Source: Heterohyrax brucei
Lineage: Eukaryota > Chordata > Mammalia > Hyracoidea > Procaviidae
Assembly (NCBI GenBank): GCA_028571685.1
Contig: CM053158.1
Location: 56,884,001 to 56,948,000, forward strand
Reading direction: 5' to 3'
DNA length: 64,000 nucleotides
Shown here: positions 22,701 to 33,425 of the stretch, piece by piece
How positions within the stretch are numbered: position 1 is the stretch's first letter
Layout of the letters: each line of letters opens with the position of its first letter
Position numbers and translations under genes: made by a program
Notes under the pieces: model-generated
What the model was told of the DNA's origin: nothing
Database searches by the model: none
The model's input: only the letters and a program-made list of their open reading frames with translations

Positions 22701-22752
22701 CAGAGGTTTACAGTTTCTGAAGGCAGGGAGTTTTCTGCATTTAATGAACAAT

Positions 22753-22935
22753 TAAAAACAAAACAAAACAAAACAAAAACCTGTTGCCAGAGAGTCAATT
22801 CCAACTCGTAGCAACCTTGTAGGACAAACTAGAACTAGGGTTTCCAAGGCTGTAATCTTTGCAGCAGGTTGCCCTGTCTTTGCACTGCTGACCTGTTGGA
22901 TACCAGCCCAGTGCTTACCCATTGTCCTAGGAACT
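22753..22935 (-). mobile_element. AfroSINE, antisense, with (AAAAC)n tail
   Basis: Reversed tail is an AAAAC repeat at 22756-22781, then CCTGTTGCCAGAGAGTCAATTC, CAACCTTGTAGGACAAACTAG and GGGTTTCCAAGGCTGTAATC. Head degraded (CCCATTGTCCTAGGAAC). Confidence 0.88.
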
Positions 22936-23244
22936 TTAAATTATCTAGACGAAAGGTTAGACATCCAGAGAGCATCATCAGGACTTGAAAAGTAGATAGA
23001 ACAATCCTATTTTTCATTTAATGGACAAGTGGCCGCGTATAACTCATGCAAATTTCATTGAGAGAATGATCAGATACTGCTTCCACGCATTTCCCCCTAC
23101 CAGAGAAAAAGGGTTTCCTCGCCCTTTACCTGAGGAGCTCTTTAATCAGTGTGATTTGGCATAGACTTCGTTAAGAGGTGATTTCTTGGTCTTAATTTTC
23201 AGGGCTGGAGACTTTGTGGTGTACCTCTAGTTGGCACTTCTAAC

Positions 23245-23430
23245 AAAAAAGAAAGCTAACCCAAACCAGTTGTTGTCAGTTACTTAATGACAACTCTGTG
23301 TCTGTCTGACCTTTGAAAAGCAGATCCCAAGGGCCTTTTTCTTGAGGTGCCTCAGGGTAGGTTCAAACGTCAATCTTTCAGTTAGTAGCTGAGCAAACAC
23401 TTCACCGTTTGTACTACCCACAGAAGCTTA
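23245..23430 (-). mobile_element. AfroSINE-related variant, antisense
   Basis: AACCCAAACCAGTTGTTGTC, CTTGAGGTGCCTCAGGGTAG and GTTCAAACGTCAATCTTTCAG, then GTTTGTACTACCCACAG. Same subtype as 25049-25252 and 34085-34306 (shared GAGGTGCC block). Confidence 0.75.
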
Positions 23431-23714
23431 GTGTTTATATTAGAATGTTTTCAGTACATTAGAATTAACTGCACTAAATGACCGTATCGAAAATAAATAC
23501 TTTTATAGCTGAAGATGCTTTTAGTTTTAATGTGAGATCTGTTTCTTAGAGGACAGTCTTTTTGTTGTTGTTTTTGTTTTAGGATCTAATCCTAGGTTTG
23601 TATTAGTTTGTGGAGTTGATCTGATAGCCACTGGTGTTTCTGTTTTCTTCATGGTCTGAAATATGTTTTCCATTTATTTCATAGGATAAAATAAAGGACT
23701 GAATGACTTTTTAA

Positions 23715-23970
23715 AATTGTGCTTTAAGTGAAAGTTTACGGTTCATGTCAACTTTTTATACAAAAACACACACATTATTATGTGACCCTAGTTGCACTCC
23801 CCATGCTGTGATAGCACACTCTTAACTGCTCCTTTGGTCTCATGTATGTACCTACTTAAGCCAAGAAGTATACTCTTTACCAGTATTATTTTATGTCCTA
23901 TAGTCCTGTCCAGTCTTTGAAGAGTTAGCTTCTGGAATGACTTCAGTTCTGGGCTAACAGAGAATCCAGA
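23715..23970 (-). mobile_element. L1 3' UTR fragment, antisense
   Basis: ATTGTGCTTTAAGTGAAAG, TTTTTATACAAAAACACACAC and GAAGAGTTAGCTTCTGGAATG parallel the first 400 bp of the L1 at 34562 (TTGTGCTTTAGGTGAAAGC, GAAGAGTTAGCTTCGGG). 5'-truncated. Confidence 0.8.
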
Positions 23971-24954
23971 GTGAATGACTCTTACTTAGTAAGTTATTTG
24001 AGGAAACAGCGAGCTGAAATAAAATATTTTCTAAAGTATTTATTTGGGTCTGAGATCTAATTATTTCAGATGAACCCTTGATTTTTTTTTTTCCCCTGGG
24101 TATTCTGTGCCTGTTTGTCTGACACTTGCAGTTTTTTCTGTTGTGTGTTCAGTTTTTATTAAGCTTTCAAAATAAGATGTCTTCTAGCTTAACAGATAGC
24201 AACTGGCTTTATACTAAAACCTCACGTCTGCTAGGGATTTGAAACAGGAAACCCTTTAAAGTGTTACTGATAATTAAGTAACATTTTGAGAGTACCAAGT
24301 TGCTGACATGAAATGATTAAAAGCATAACCTAGGGGAAAAAATATCTATAGGTATCAGATTAGTTTAGATATCTGATCTAAAGAGGTGATATTGCATTTT
24401 TTCTAATTTTATTTGTGATTAAGACACCTTAGTTTGCATTTATTGTAGAAAACTTGGAAACTACAGAAAACGTATTAAAATTACATAAAGGTTATTTTTA
24501 ATTTTATAACCTAGAGAGAGTCATTGTAAATAAGTGTCCAGATCTTATCATTATTTTGCACACATGTGAATTTTGTGTATTTTTTTTTTTAACAAAATTA
24601 GGCTGACTAATTTGAAATTTTGCTTGTTATTTTTCCCTCACTTGACATTAAATCAGGAATACTTCCCTGTGTATTAAAAAAGTTCCAGGTGTTATTTCTC
24701 AAGCTAAAGAATCAGAGGAGGAAATGGTGGCCATACTCACATAGATGCTGTAATGTATTGTGTGATGTCTTTATTAGTGGGCATCTGTGCTCTAATCTTT
24801 CACTGTTTTAACTTTGTGATGAACATTCTTGAGCATAAATTCCTGTTTATTAATTAAATTCTTGAGACACTGTGTCAGATTATGCCTCAGGAAGGTGGAG
24901 AAAGGTTATACTCCAATCCATGGTGATGAACAAGAACAGGAACAATAATGATTG
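23971..24954. other. Mostly unassigned; possible old LINE debris
   Basis: Between 24540 and 24860 the wording (TTAGTGGGCATCTGTGCTC, TTGTGATGAACATTCTTGAGC) resembles decayed antisense LINE sequence, but it is too weak to classify. The rest is blank. Confidence 0.4.
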
Positions 24955-25320
24955 CTGTTGTTTATTGAGAGCTTATCACCTACATCACATTCTGAGCACT
25001 TGTGTGGGTTTATCGTTTATTCCTCTCACAACAGTAGCCTCTTTTTACCAATGCCAGTTGCTGTTGACTCTGTTCTGACTCATGGCGACCCTGTGCATGG
25101 CTGAGTAGCGGTGCTCCATGAGGTTTTCAATGGCTGATTGTTCAGAAGTGGTTTGCCAGGTCAGTCTTCTGAGGTGCCCCCTGGTTGGTGCAAACATTCA
25201 GTCTTTTGGCCAGCAGCCAACTGCTTTAACTGCACCAGCCAGGGACCCTCACCTCCTTTTGAAGATGAGGAAGTTGGGGCACATTTTTATGAGAATTTGT
25301 GCTTGTCAGCACTCACCAAC
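24955..25320 (-). repeat. MIR SINE, antisense, split by a SINE
   Basis: First part TTTATTGAGAGCTTATCACC to TCTCACAACAGTAGCCTC. Second part, after the 25049-25252 SINE, is CACCTCCTTTTGAAGATGAGG and GAAGTTGGGGCACAT. Confidence 0.7.
25049..25252 (-). mobile_element. AfroSINE-related variant, antisense, inside MIR
   Basis: AATGCCAGTTGCTGTTGACTC, CATGGCGACCCTGTGCATGG, CTTCTGAGGTGCCCCCTGG and AACTGCACCAGCCAGGGACCC. Same subtype as 23245-23430. Frames at 25118-25402 cross it and are not genes. Confidence 0.82.
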
Positions 25321-25710
25321 ATTAAATGTGATAATTAAGACAAGTTTTCCAGTTTGTCAGATGGGAAATAACCTTTCATTAATTCAAGTTGCATTGCTCT
25401 AATACTATGAAGATTGTACTTTCTTTTTTCATCTGTCACGGACACTATTGTCTTTTTCTGCTTAAGGACTTTGTTCCTGAAAATCTCGTAAGACAAGTCT
25501 AAATTTTCATAAGTTAAACCTAGAGTTAACCATTAAATTCAGTAGGAGATTTTTGAATTTGTGATTGAACTCCAAAATTAACACCAACTTATACAACACT
25601 AAATCCCAGTAAAATGGAATGTTCTTAAGGAGTTAGCATTGGTTGTCATAACGTGCCATAACAAGTCAGTTTCTTTTCATTATTTATCCTGTAAAACCCT
25701 TGTTACTTAT
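25321..25710. other. Unassigned; possible old DNA element
   Basis: ATCTCGTAAGACAAGTCTAAATT, TTCATAAGTTAAACC and CATAACGTGCCATAACAAG give a weak impression of a mariner-like non-coding element. I could not find its ends. Confidence 0.25.
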
Positions 25711-26238
25711 TGTTTTAGTCAGCTAGGGCTGCTCTAATGGAAATACCGCAAGGCGGATGGCTTTAACAAAGGAACGTTTATTGTTACACAGTCTGGTAGG
25801 CTGCAAGTCCATATTCAGGGTGTCCGCTCCAGGGGAAGGCCTTCCCCTTGTCGGTTCAGGAGGAAAGTCCGGTATTGCATCAGTCTTTGTCCAGGGAGCA
25901 TATTGGCACAGGAACCTCAGGTCTGAAGGATGCACTGTTCTCCCGGTGCTGCTTACTTGATGGTACGAGGTTCCCACTTCTCTGCCCGCTTCTCTGCCCG
26001 TTTATCTCTCATAGGATGAAAGGATTAAGGGTGGGGCAAGCCATACTCCAGGGAAACTCTCTTTACAGTGGAGCAGGGAGGTGATCCTATGAAGGGATTT
26101 ACAGTCCCACCCTAATCCTTTAACATACAGCATAGGAAAACCCCAAAATGGAGGACAGTCACAAGATACTGGGAATCATGGCCCAGCCACATGGCGACAC
26201 TTATTTTGGGGGGGGGGGACACAATTCAATCCATGACA
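25711..26238 (-). mobile_element. Solo LTR, MaLR-like (family A), antisense
   Basis: Begins TGTTTTAGTCAGCTAGGGC and ends CAATTCAATCCATGACA, the exact reverse layout of 30241-30741. Flanks CTTAT (25706-25710) and CTTAC (26239-26243) match at 4 of 5 bases, consistent with a mutated 5-bp target duplication. A G11 run (26208-26218) is the reversed C-run near the LTR start. Frames 25723-26360 on both strands are LTR sequence. Confidence 0.92.
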
Positions 26239-26848
26239 CTTACGTTCCTTCAGCTTTTTTTTCCAGCTTCACATCTAGTGCACTTAATATTCTACTTAAT
26301 ATTCATTTGATGCTCAGTGTTTATATCATTGACGCTTCTATAAGCCCATTTGAAAAATAAAGCATACCGAGGAAATCAATGCAAACAATACATGAGATAA
26401 TCAGTATTATGAACTAGCAAACCCTGAGTACACTTAGACCAGTCTTCCAGTGATAAGGATGTTTACATGATGTTTTTTGTTTTCCAGCATTTAGCTGGTC
26501 ACAAGGCGTGAGGTATCTAAAATAACCCTTGTAGATGCAAATAAAGTTCACGTAGGTCAAGCTAGGTTATTAAATGAAACTCCTCATTAAACTGAGTTCT
26601 TGTAACCTAATGAATGTATCTCAGGCTCTTCCTGTGCCTATAAATAATTGGAATTGGGAAGGGCCCTGAGGTTACTTCATGCCATATTGCTCAGTTAAGC
26701 ATTTGAGTTGAGGACTTGGAGGCCATGTGATTGGATTTCATGTCTTCAAAAGACCATTCTGGCTGCTGTATGGAGAAAAGACTGCAGTGGGCAAAAGCAG
26801 AGACTGAGATGAGAGGAGGCTGCTTCAGGAGTCAAGTAGAAGAATTTG
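26239..26848. other. No recognised feature
   Basis: Nothing recognised. A 25-nt AG...GT segment near 26488 was considered and dropped. Confidence 0.45.
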
Positions 26849-27010
26849 ATCACTGTGATCCTTAGGTCACCTGCATCAGGATTGTCTGGGATACCTGTTA
26901 AAAATGAAGATTTCTTGCACCCTCAGATATTATCCCTGACTAAAGCCCAAGAGTCTACATTTTAACAGCCCTTCACAAAAATCTTCAATGTTAGTGTGTG
27001 AGAATCACTG
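26849..27010 (+). mobile_element. MER20-like DNA element
   Basis: GTGATCCTTAGGTCACCTGC, GGGATACCTGTTAAAAATG, AAGCCCAAGAGTCTACATTT and a terminal GTGTGAGAATCACTGC. Non-autonomous hAT-type MITE by recognition. Confidence 0.75.
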
Positions 27011-27216
27011 CATTAGTTGTCTTTAAGGAAGGAAATATTTTAATACTTTCTCGTGAGAACTCATGTTGAAAAATAGGGACTGTTTATCAAATGTTTAATA
27101 GTTACCAAACATTGCCCTTGGCTTCAGAATTTTTTTTGTGTGTAAACCTTTTACAGCTTGACAAATTCAACATTCATAATCCAGTTTTCTAGATGAGGAA
27201 ACTGAAAATTTACTAA

Positions 27217-27760
27217 CATCATTATATCAGTTAGAATACTTTTGGCTTCTAGTAACAAACTAACTCCAACTGAATTACATAATAAGACTCTTATCCCAGT
27301 TGGAGCTCTGGCTGTGTAGTGATTAAGAGCTCAGCTCCTAACCTAAAGATTGGCAGTTCAAAAGCACCAGCTGCTCTTTAGAAATCCCGTGGAGCACTTC
27401 TGCTGTGTCCTCTTGGGTCACTGTGAGCCAGAACAAAGGCAATGACAATGGGTTTGGTTTTTTTTTAGTGTTATCCCAGATATCCGGGAATCCAGAGGTA
27501 GGATGACAGTAACTCATTTATGCTATCAAGGATCCAGGATCCTTGCTGCTCTCTAGTCAAACAAATGGCTCTGTCGTATCTGGGAGAGAGCATCCAGAGG
27601 AAGACTGGCCTCCTCATCTCCTTTTGTTACTCAGGTAGGAGAGAGGAAGTTCTCTCCATAATCCTCCCCTCTGGCTGCTTCTCACTTATCCTTGATGAGG
27701 ATCCGGTTTGCATGCCTAGTGCTGAACCAGTCGTTGGTAAAGAGATGGAAATTCCCGTGA
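27217..27760 (+). repeat. Old mammalian repeat inside MIR, itself split
   Basis: TATCAGTTAGAATACTTTTGG, CTAGTAACAAACTAACTCC and then, after the SINE, AATCCAGAGGTAGGATGAC, TCCAGGATCCTTGCTGC and TCCTCCCCTCTGGCTGC. A known type of dispersed element by its wording, name uncertain. The frame at 27520-27768 is in it. Confidence 0.5.
27300..27470 (+). mobile_element. AfroSINE, sense, with perfect 9-bp duplication
   Basis: Flanked by TTATCCCAG at 27291-27299 and again at 27471-27479. Head TTGGAGCTCTGGCTGTGTAG, CAGTTCAAAAGCACC at the B-box, tail GGGTTTGGTTTTTTTT. Confidence 0.95.
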
Positions 27761-27840
27761 CTGGTTAGTGGCAGGGCTAGGATTTGAATTCTTGATCATT
27801 GGACCCTGTAGTCTGCATGATTGCCCCGTAGCCACACAGC

Positions 27841-28199
27841 TTCGCTAAATGTCTGTTGGCATGCTGTAAAGACTTCTAGTTACACTTTCTCCTTATTGGT
27901 TTCTTGTCGGAATTAAGCTTTTTTGGTCAAGGATCACAGATTTTTCAACTGTCTATTTGCTGGCTTTCTGTATGGACTGATCCTGCCTGTCCCTCAACTG
28001 TAAGGAAATCTCTGCATCCGTGGAGCTCCTAGGTCAAAGCAAGGAGACCGTATTTGCATTCAGCTTCCTGCCCGCTACCCCGTGGGGACACTGTCAGCTG
28101 AGAAGTGAAACAGCCAAGTGAAACTACACTGGAAATGTGTTGATGTGAGTCAGCTTGGAAACAATGCAAGGACCACTTTTGGAGTCTTTGCAGGGATAA
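27841..28199. other. No recognised feature
   Basis: Slightly GC-richer (CCTGCCCGCTACCCCGTGGG near 28070) but no exon or element recognised. Confidence 0.4.
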
Positions 28200-28335
28200 C
28201 CAAAACATACAAACAACCCCCGTGCTGTCTGTTCCAACTCATAGTGTCCCTGTAGGACACTGGGGAGCAGTGGGTGGATTCCACCTGCTGACTTTTTTGG
28301 TTAGCAGCCACAGCTCTTAACCACTGTGCCGTAGC
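28200..28335 (-). mobile_element. AfroSINE, antisense, internally deleted
   Basis: CAAACAACCCCCGTGCTGTC, CATAGTGTCCCTGTAGGAC, GGGGAGCAGTGGGTGGATTC and GCTCTTAACCACTGTGCCG. About 25 bp of the middle is missing. Confidence 0.85.
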
Positions 28336-28339
28336 ATAG

Positions 28340-28560
28340 CACAAATAGGAGCAGTTATTAAGTGTTTACTAAGTGCCAGGCACTAGGCTAAGTGTTGTAA
28401 CTATTTTTTCTTGAACACTCATAGGACTTCTACCAAGTATGTATTATCATTGTCCTTATTGTACCAGAAAGAAAACTGAAACTCAGAGAATCAAGTAGTT
28501 TGCCTAAGTTCACCTAGCTTGCAAATAGAACTCAATTTTAAATTTAGGGTTGTGAGACTT
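28340..28560 (-). repeat. MIR SINE, antisense
   Basis: TTAAGTGTTTACTAAGTGCC, AGGCACTAGGCTAAGTGTTG, ATCATTGTCCTTATTGTACC and AAACTGAAACTCAGAGAATC form a clear reversed MIR. Confidence 0.85.
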
Positions 28561-29039
28561 TGGAGCTTATAGCTTTAAAGCCTTATTAAAATTGTGAAGT
28601 TTAATATGCTCCCCCAAAAGTCCATAGAATGTAAGTGTACAGTTAAACATATAATTGTAAAGTGAATGCCACTCATTGGAACTAAAATAGAAAGTTACTG
28701 GTACCCTAGAAAATCCCACTGTGCTTGCTTGTTTCTGCCAACTGTTGTGATAATCATTAGTTATGAAACTCACACTCTTAATTACTTTATCATCTTTGAG
28801 AAGTCACGTAGGATAGGGGAAAGCTCTGCGGATGAGAAATCAGAGGCACAGATGCTCCTCTTCTGTGGGTAAGTCACGTGTCTGAAAAAGAAAGGTATCA
28901 GGCCGAATGGCTTCTAAAGTGTTTTACTGCATTTATCTAGGTAAAGAGTTGATTACTTGGAGCATGAAGATAAGGTTGGGGACAGGTTTTGCTTGCTTTT
29001 TCCTTTGTTCATTTAGTATTACCAACAGTCACTGGGTTA
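28561..29039. other. No recognised feature
   Basis: Nothing recognised. Opposed short frames at 28567-28872 are unsupported. Confidence 0.45.
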
Positions 29040-29376
29040 CCATCAGATTTAACATACAAGTGTTAATTATTAGCCATCAGTCGTAAAACCTATTATATTA
29101 AAGATCCAAGGTACATACATTGATGGTTCCTGATAACAAAATGGCTGCTGTTATTGCCATATTATTATGTTAAAGATGTTTTGATGTATCTGGAGGTGTT
29201 TCTTTAATGTTTTCCATGCATAGAAAAGTACACTGTATACTGTTTACTAAGACAAGTATTTGACTAATGTCAGATACAAACTGTACCTAACTGTCGTGAT
29301 TTATGTACAAATTTGATTTAAAGACAGATTTAGGAATAGAACTCATTCGTAATCCGAAGCCTGCCTGTATAGTTAT
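29040..29376 (-). mobile_element. DNA transposon (MITE-like) remnant, second copy
   Basis: Ends CGTAATCCGAAGCCTGCCTGTA, the reverse complement of the start of the element at 10376. Interior parallels include TAAAACCTATTATATTAAAG against TAAAGCCTATTATATTAAAA in the first copy. Its left terminus is not clear. Confidence 0.6.
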
Positions 29377-30240
29377 ATAAACCGTTAATAATTTCAGTGA
29401 TGGCCGTCTCTCATTTTCAGTAGCAAGTATTTTGTTCATTTATGTAAGTCAGTAAATTGCTCTTATACTTATTGATTAAAATATTCTAGCTCAAGGACTC
29501 ACAAGTATAATTTCTCTATGACAGACTGTACTTTGTTTTTTTACAATCCACCATTGAGATCTGTGCATGATAAAGTAGAACCAAGTGGTTATTAATTTTT
29601 TATTGAAATCTTCTGAATAAGTGTTTTCTCTTGGTTGGTTTCAAAAGGAGTCATATTGCTAAATCTAGTTAGAGGCAGTTCGTGTACTATGGGCTTATTA
29701 AGATTCAAGGCACTTTTTTATTGTAGCCTGTCTGATACTCCTTTTTAATTTTACTTAAATTTGAGTTACTGTAAATATCATCTGGGCATATTGAAGACAT
29801 GCAGTATTACTAATATTGATGGAATTTACGAACCTGCTCTTAAATTTATAACCTTACCCTTGATTCTGGTTTGTGATTATGTGGGACTATGCTGGACCTT
29901 TCTCTTTTATGGTAGACATCAGTAACCAACCATGATGCTATTCTTAGGGGCCCAGACAAGAATTGCGAGGACATTTTTTGTATCGCTTTCCAATCATTCA
30001 CTCCTAGTTGGTTCTAGTTACCAGGCTGTTTACCATCCCTGGTGGTCCTGATGCTGGTTATTTTGGTTCTAAATTTTGCAGTCCCTGTTTCTTAGTAAAC
30101 GTTACAGCACTAGGATCTCTGAAATAAGTAACATTATCAGCTGTCTTTTTTTGTTTGTTTGGATTCTATATTTTTATGTATTTGCATTAAGATCTTCCCG
30201 TCTTTGTTACTTATAGAGTACAGAATTTTAGTTTATGGTG
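29377..30240. other. No recognised feature
   Basis: AT-rich, no element or exon recognised. Confidence 0.45.
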
Positions 30241-30741
30241 TGTCATGGTTTGAATTGTGTCCCCCCAAAAATGTGTGCAGCCATGTGGCTGGGATATGGT
30301 TCCCAGTATCTTGGAAATGTCCTCCATTGTGTGGTTTTGCTAACCTGTAGGTTAAAGGATTAGGGTGGGGCTGTGAATTCCTGCTATGGGGGAAGTTTCC
30401 CTGGAGTATGGCTTGCCCCACCCTTAATGCTTTTAGCTTGCAAGGAATAAAAGGAAAAAGAACCAAGGACAATTTGAGAACCTTGCTACCATCAAGCAAG
30501 CAGCACCGGGAGCAGAGCGCGTCGTTCAGACCAGAGGTTCTTGCGTTAGGACACTCCCTGGACAATGACTGATGCAATACCGGACTTTCCTCCAGAGCCG
30601 TCAAGGGGAAAGTCTTTCCCTGGAGCGGACACTCTGAATATGGACTTGCAACCTACCGGACTGTGTAAGAATAAATCTTTCTTTGTTAAAGCCATCCACT
30701 CTGTGGTATTTCTGTTAGAGCAGCCCTAGCTGACTAAAACA
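30241..30741 (+). mobile_element. Solo LTR, MaLR-like (family A), intact ends
   Basis: Starts TGTCATGGTTTGAATTGTG and ends CTGACTAAAACA, so it has the TG...CA ends of an LTR. A perfect 5-bp duplication TGGTG flanks it (30236-30240 and 30742-30746). A polyadenylation signal AATAAA lies at 30670-30675. No retroviral internal sequence adjoins either end, so recombination has left a solo LTR. The 123-codon minus frame at 30233-30604 is LTR sequence and not a gene. Confidence 0.95.
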
Positions 30742-30959
30742 TGGTGATAGAAAAATTTCATTGATTAAAGGTAAGGTTGCACAGCCAATTAATATAATTG
30801 CCCTGAACAAGTTGTGCACCTATAAAACATTAAGTTGGCAAAAGTTACATGATAGATACATTGATAAAAATGACCCCCCCCACAAAAGAAAGTTCGAATA
30901 GCTGCTCGGGCTGCTTATAGTCCAATCAGATAGCACATGGGATTTGGTTCCTTGGTTTG

Positions 30960-31090
30960 TAGATGTAGGGTCATTGGCTTCATACGATGTCCTAGATAAT
31001 TGACCTAGAAAAGTGCTTCTTTTCTACCTCTTAGTTCATTGCATAGTGCCTGAGGTCTTAAAAGCTTGCAGGCGGGCATCTAAGGCACAA
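30960..31090 (+). mobile_element. L1 3' UTR-like fragment
   Basis: ATTGACCTAGAAAAGTGC, CATAGTGCCTGAGGTCTTAAAAG and GCTTGCAGGCGGGCATCTAAGG match, reversed, the GGCATCTAGAGTCTTAAAAGCCAGC block of the L1 tail at 4385-4915. Confidence 0.5.
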
Positions 31091-31829
31091 TTGGCATCAG
31101 TTTGCTGGGAGTAATAGAGAAAGAGAATCTGGAATAGGAGAAGGAAGTAAAAATGTGTTGTTAATTGCCTCCTTTGCTATTAGACTGAAAGAACTAAATG
31201 TTGCTGGCTACCATTACTGAATTTAGAATAATCCTGATCTAAACAGGAAGAAATGTAGAGCAGAATTTCAAATTCTCATGGACTCCATACTTTCCGGGTC
31301 TGTTGAGGATAGATGAACCCGTAAAACTATTGCCTTGAAATGATCTTTAAATCTTGAAATCTTCTTAAGATCAAACAGTAGTTTAGCTTAATTAGCGAAA
31401 AATGTCTGCCTTGAACACTGAGCTTTTGAAGACTGTCTATATGGGATCGAATTGACAACAGCAACTGGAAAGATTACATAGGAACCGTAGGGGTCAGTGA
31501 GTTTATGTTAATTAAGGAGAAACAATTTAGAAAATGAAAAGCTGTTGAATTGGTGCATGTTGCTGTGTATGTTCTCAACACAACAAAATAAAATTAAACA
31601 AAATTCCCAAAGCTGATTCTTATGATGTGAAAGTCAGATATATTGTCACCCTTCAGTCCTTTTTACTCTCTCTCACTCCAGCGATCATCCTTACTGTACT
31701 GTGCTTCTCTGCTGTGTTTGATAATTCATTGCATTTGCCACAGTACCCTCAGACCATACTCAAAATTATGGGGGATATTAAGGTAGCAACAGGTTACAAC
31801 TCAGGATCAGGATCAACTTGGAAGTAACA
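31091..31829. other. No recognised feature
   Basis: Nothing recognised. The 66-codon frame at 31627-31827 lacks support. Confidence 0.4.
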
Positions 31830-32780
31830 GCCACAACTCAGGAGACAGGATACTGGTTGTCAGTCAGACAACTTCTACCCAAGACAGCTCTTAGCTCCTT
31901 CTTGGCTATGCCCTTGGGTAGTCCATGCTTCTTGAATGGGCTGGCAGATGCTTCTCTTGGCTGTACTAGTTCCCTCTTGGCCTCTGCCCTGCTCATGCAA
32001 CTGTCAACTTTTTAGATCTGTGGACAGGTGCTTGGAGGCACCCTACACTGTCAGCCAGCCTCCTGCCGAGAGATACTTGCTTCTCTTGCTTTGTGGGCTG
32101 GCTTGCCTTCAGAAGCTGCCTTACTCTTTGGGTCTGGAAGCCCATTACAACCATCTTGTGCAGGTCTCTTGGTTTGTGTCACTCATGCTGCTACCACTCT
32201 TGTCATTTTGCACTGTCTTGTGCCATTTCTGGTGTTAAAACTTTCTCTTCTGAGTCTAGGAGGTTCTCAGCTCAGGCCCCAAAGTCCAACTGATGCTCTC
32301 CACTTCAGTATCTTCTTGATGTCAGTGAGGTCCTTTTTTAAGACTACTCCTGCCACCAAGACTATGAACCGATCAATCCCCTTGGTAGGCCATTGTCACC
32401 TAATTTGCATAATGATGAACCAGTCCATAAAAGGATGTTATGTACCTTATTTGCATGGAAAATTGTGTAACTCCTGCAGTGTTGTGGTTTAGTGATTCAT
32501 CTTGGCAGAACTACACACTGAGGACCAGAAAGGATATATATAAAGAGAAACCTGTTGTACTGTGGGCATACAGTGAGTTTCCAGTTTTTATAGCTTTTGT
32601 CTTGAGCACAGACTGCAGTTGTGATTAAAATTTCAATGGAAAACTTCCTTGGCCTAAAGAACCAAAACACAAAGTTTGGCCAGACAGTCTGAGCTGCCAG
32701 GAAGTGAGAGAGTCGGGGGAGCGTCAGGGAAGGGAAGCCCTGGATTCTGTATATAACTCTGCCCAAATCAGGAGTTTCCC
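31830..32780. repeat. Unclassified, repeat-like, pyrimidine-rich block
   Basis: About 950 bp, richer in C and T than its surroundings, with overlapping plus-strand open frames at 31936-32238, 32028-32492 and 32093-32293. It contains TTGCATAATGATGAACC, GGATATATATAAAGAG (TATA-like) and GTATATAACTCTGCCC. The frames overlap in different phases and the peptides (for example LLCGLACLQKLPYSLG) match nothing I know. I read it as an old LTR or other repeat not present elsewhere in this window; a pseudogene is possible. Confidence 0.3.
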
Positions 32781-33239
32781 CTGAATGTCACACACAAGGC
32801 TGACAGCAAGTGGCCCAGCGAATGTAAAAAAAGAACTGAACTAAGACGTGAGCTGCTGCCTAAGTGATAGAGTTTGCAGTTTGAGCTTGGATATGTGTCA
32901 CCCATGAATCACTCTTCACTTAGAACTCAGCTATTTTCACTTATGTCTGATACACACAATGTAAATATGCTTTTCTCCCACTGTTCAGTTGCCTGTCTGA
33001 GTTTTGTATGCTTAGTTCACAGCTGTTGGGCTTAGAAAGACAAGCAACAGGTCTAAAAATGTTCATGACTAGTGCAAAGCCTTAGCCAGGGTAGGAGTTT
33101 GACATGAGATTTTAAGTTGATGGGTTTTGGCATAACTCATACTCTTGTTTTGTAGCTTCTAGTCTGTTGTGGAGATGGCCCCGATATCTGTCATAGGTAA
33201 CCTCATGTTGCTTTGCTGGCTCTTTAGAATAGCTGTGGA

Positions 33240-33425
33240 AGTGGTATTGAATGTTAAAGTGATGGTGATAATAAATGTTAATTACTAATATTTAATGAGC
33301 TCCAATTACCTGGGAGGCACTGTTCTAAATACACTACCTATAATCTCGTTTTATTATGCCCATTTAGAGCTTGAGGTACAAGAGAGGCTGAACACAAAGC
33401 TATTAGGTAGTAGAACCAGGAGCCA
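33240..33425 (-). repeat. MIR SINE, antisense
   Basis: ACTAATATTTAATGAGCTCC, GGAGGCACTGTTCTAAATAC, ATTATGCCCATTTAGAGC and GAGAGGCTGAACACAAAGC. Confidence 0.75.

Larger units (their letters stand above)
27085..27840 (-). repeat. MIR SINE, antisense, widely split
   Basis: The core (TCTAGATGAGGAAACTGAAA) is at 27180-27210. The head, reversed, resumes at about 27765 (GGTTAGTGGCAGGGCTAGG, TTTGAATTCTTGATCATTGG) and ends at GCCCCGTAGCC. Roughly 550 bp of other repeats lie between. Confidence 0.6.

Noticed and set aside
26488-26512. 25-nt microexon between TTTTCCAG and GTATCT
   Set aside because: Too short to support from sequence alone.
30233-30604. 123-codon minus-strand frame
   Set aside because: Lies almost entirely within the solo LTR at 30241-30741 and shares sequence with the other LTR copies.
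32028-32492. 154-codon plus-strand frame as a gene
   Set aside because: Overlaps two other open frames in different phases, has no recognisable domain and no start or splice evidence. Kept only as an unclassified block.
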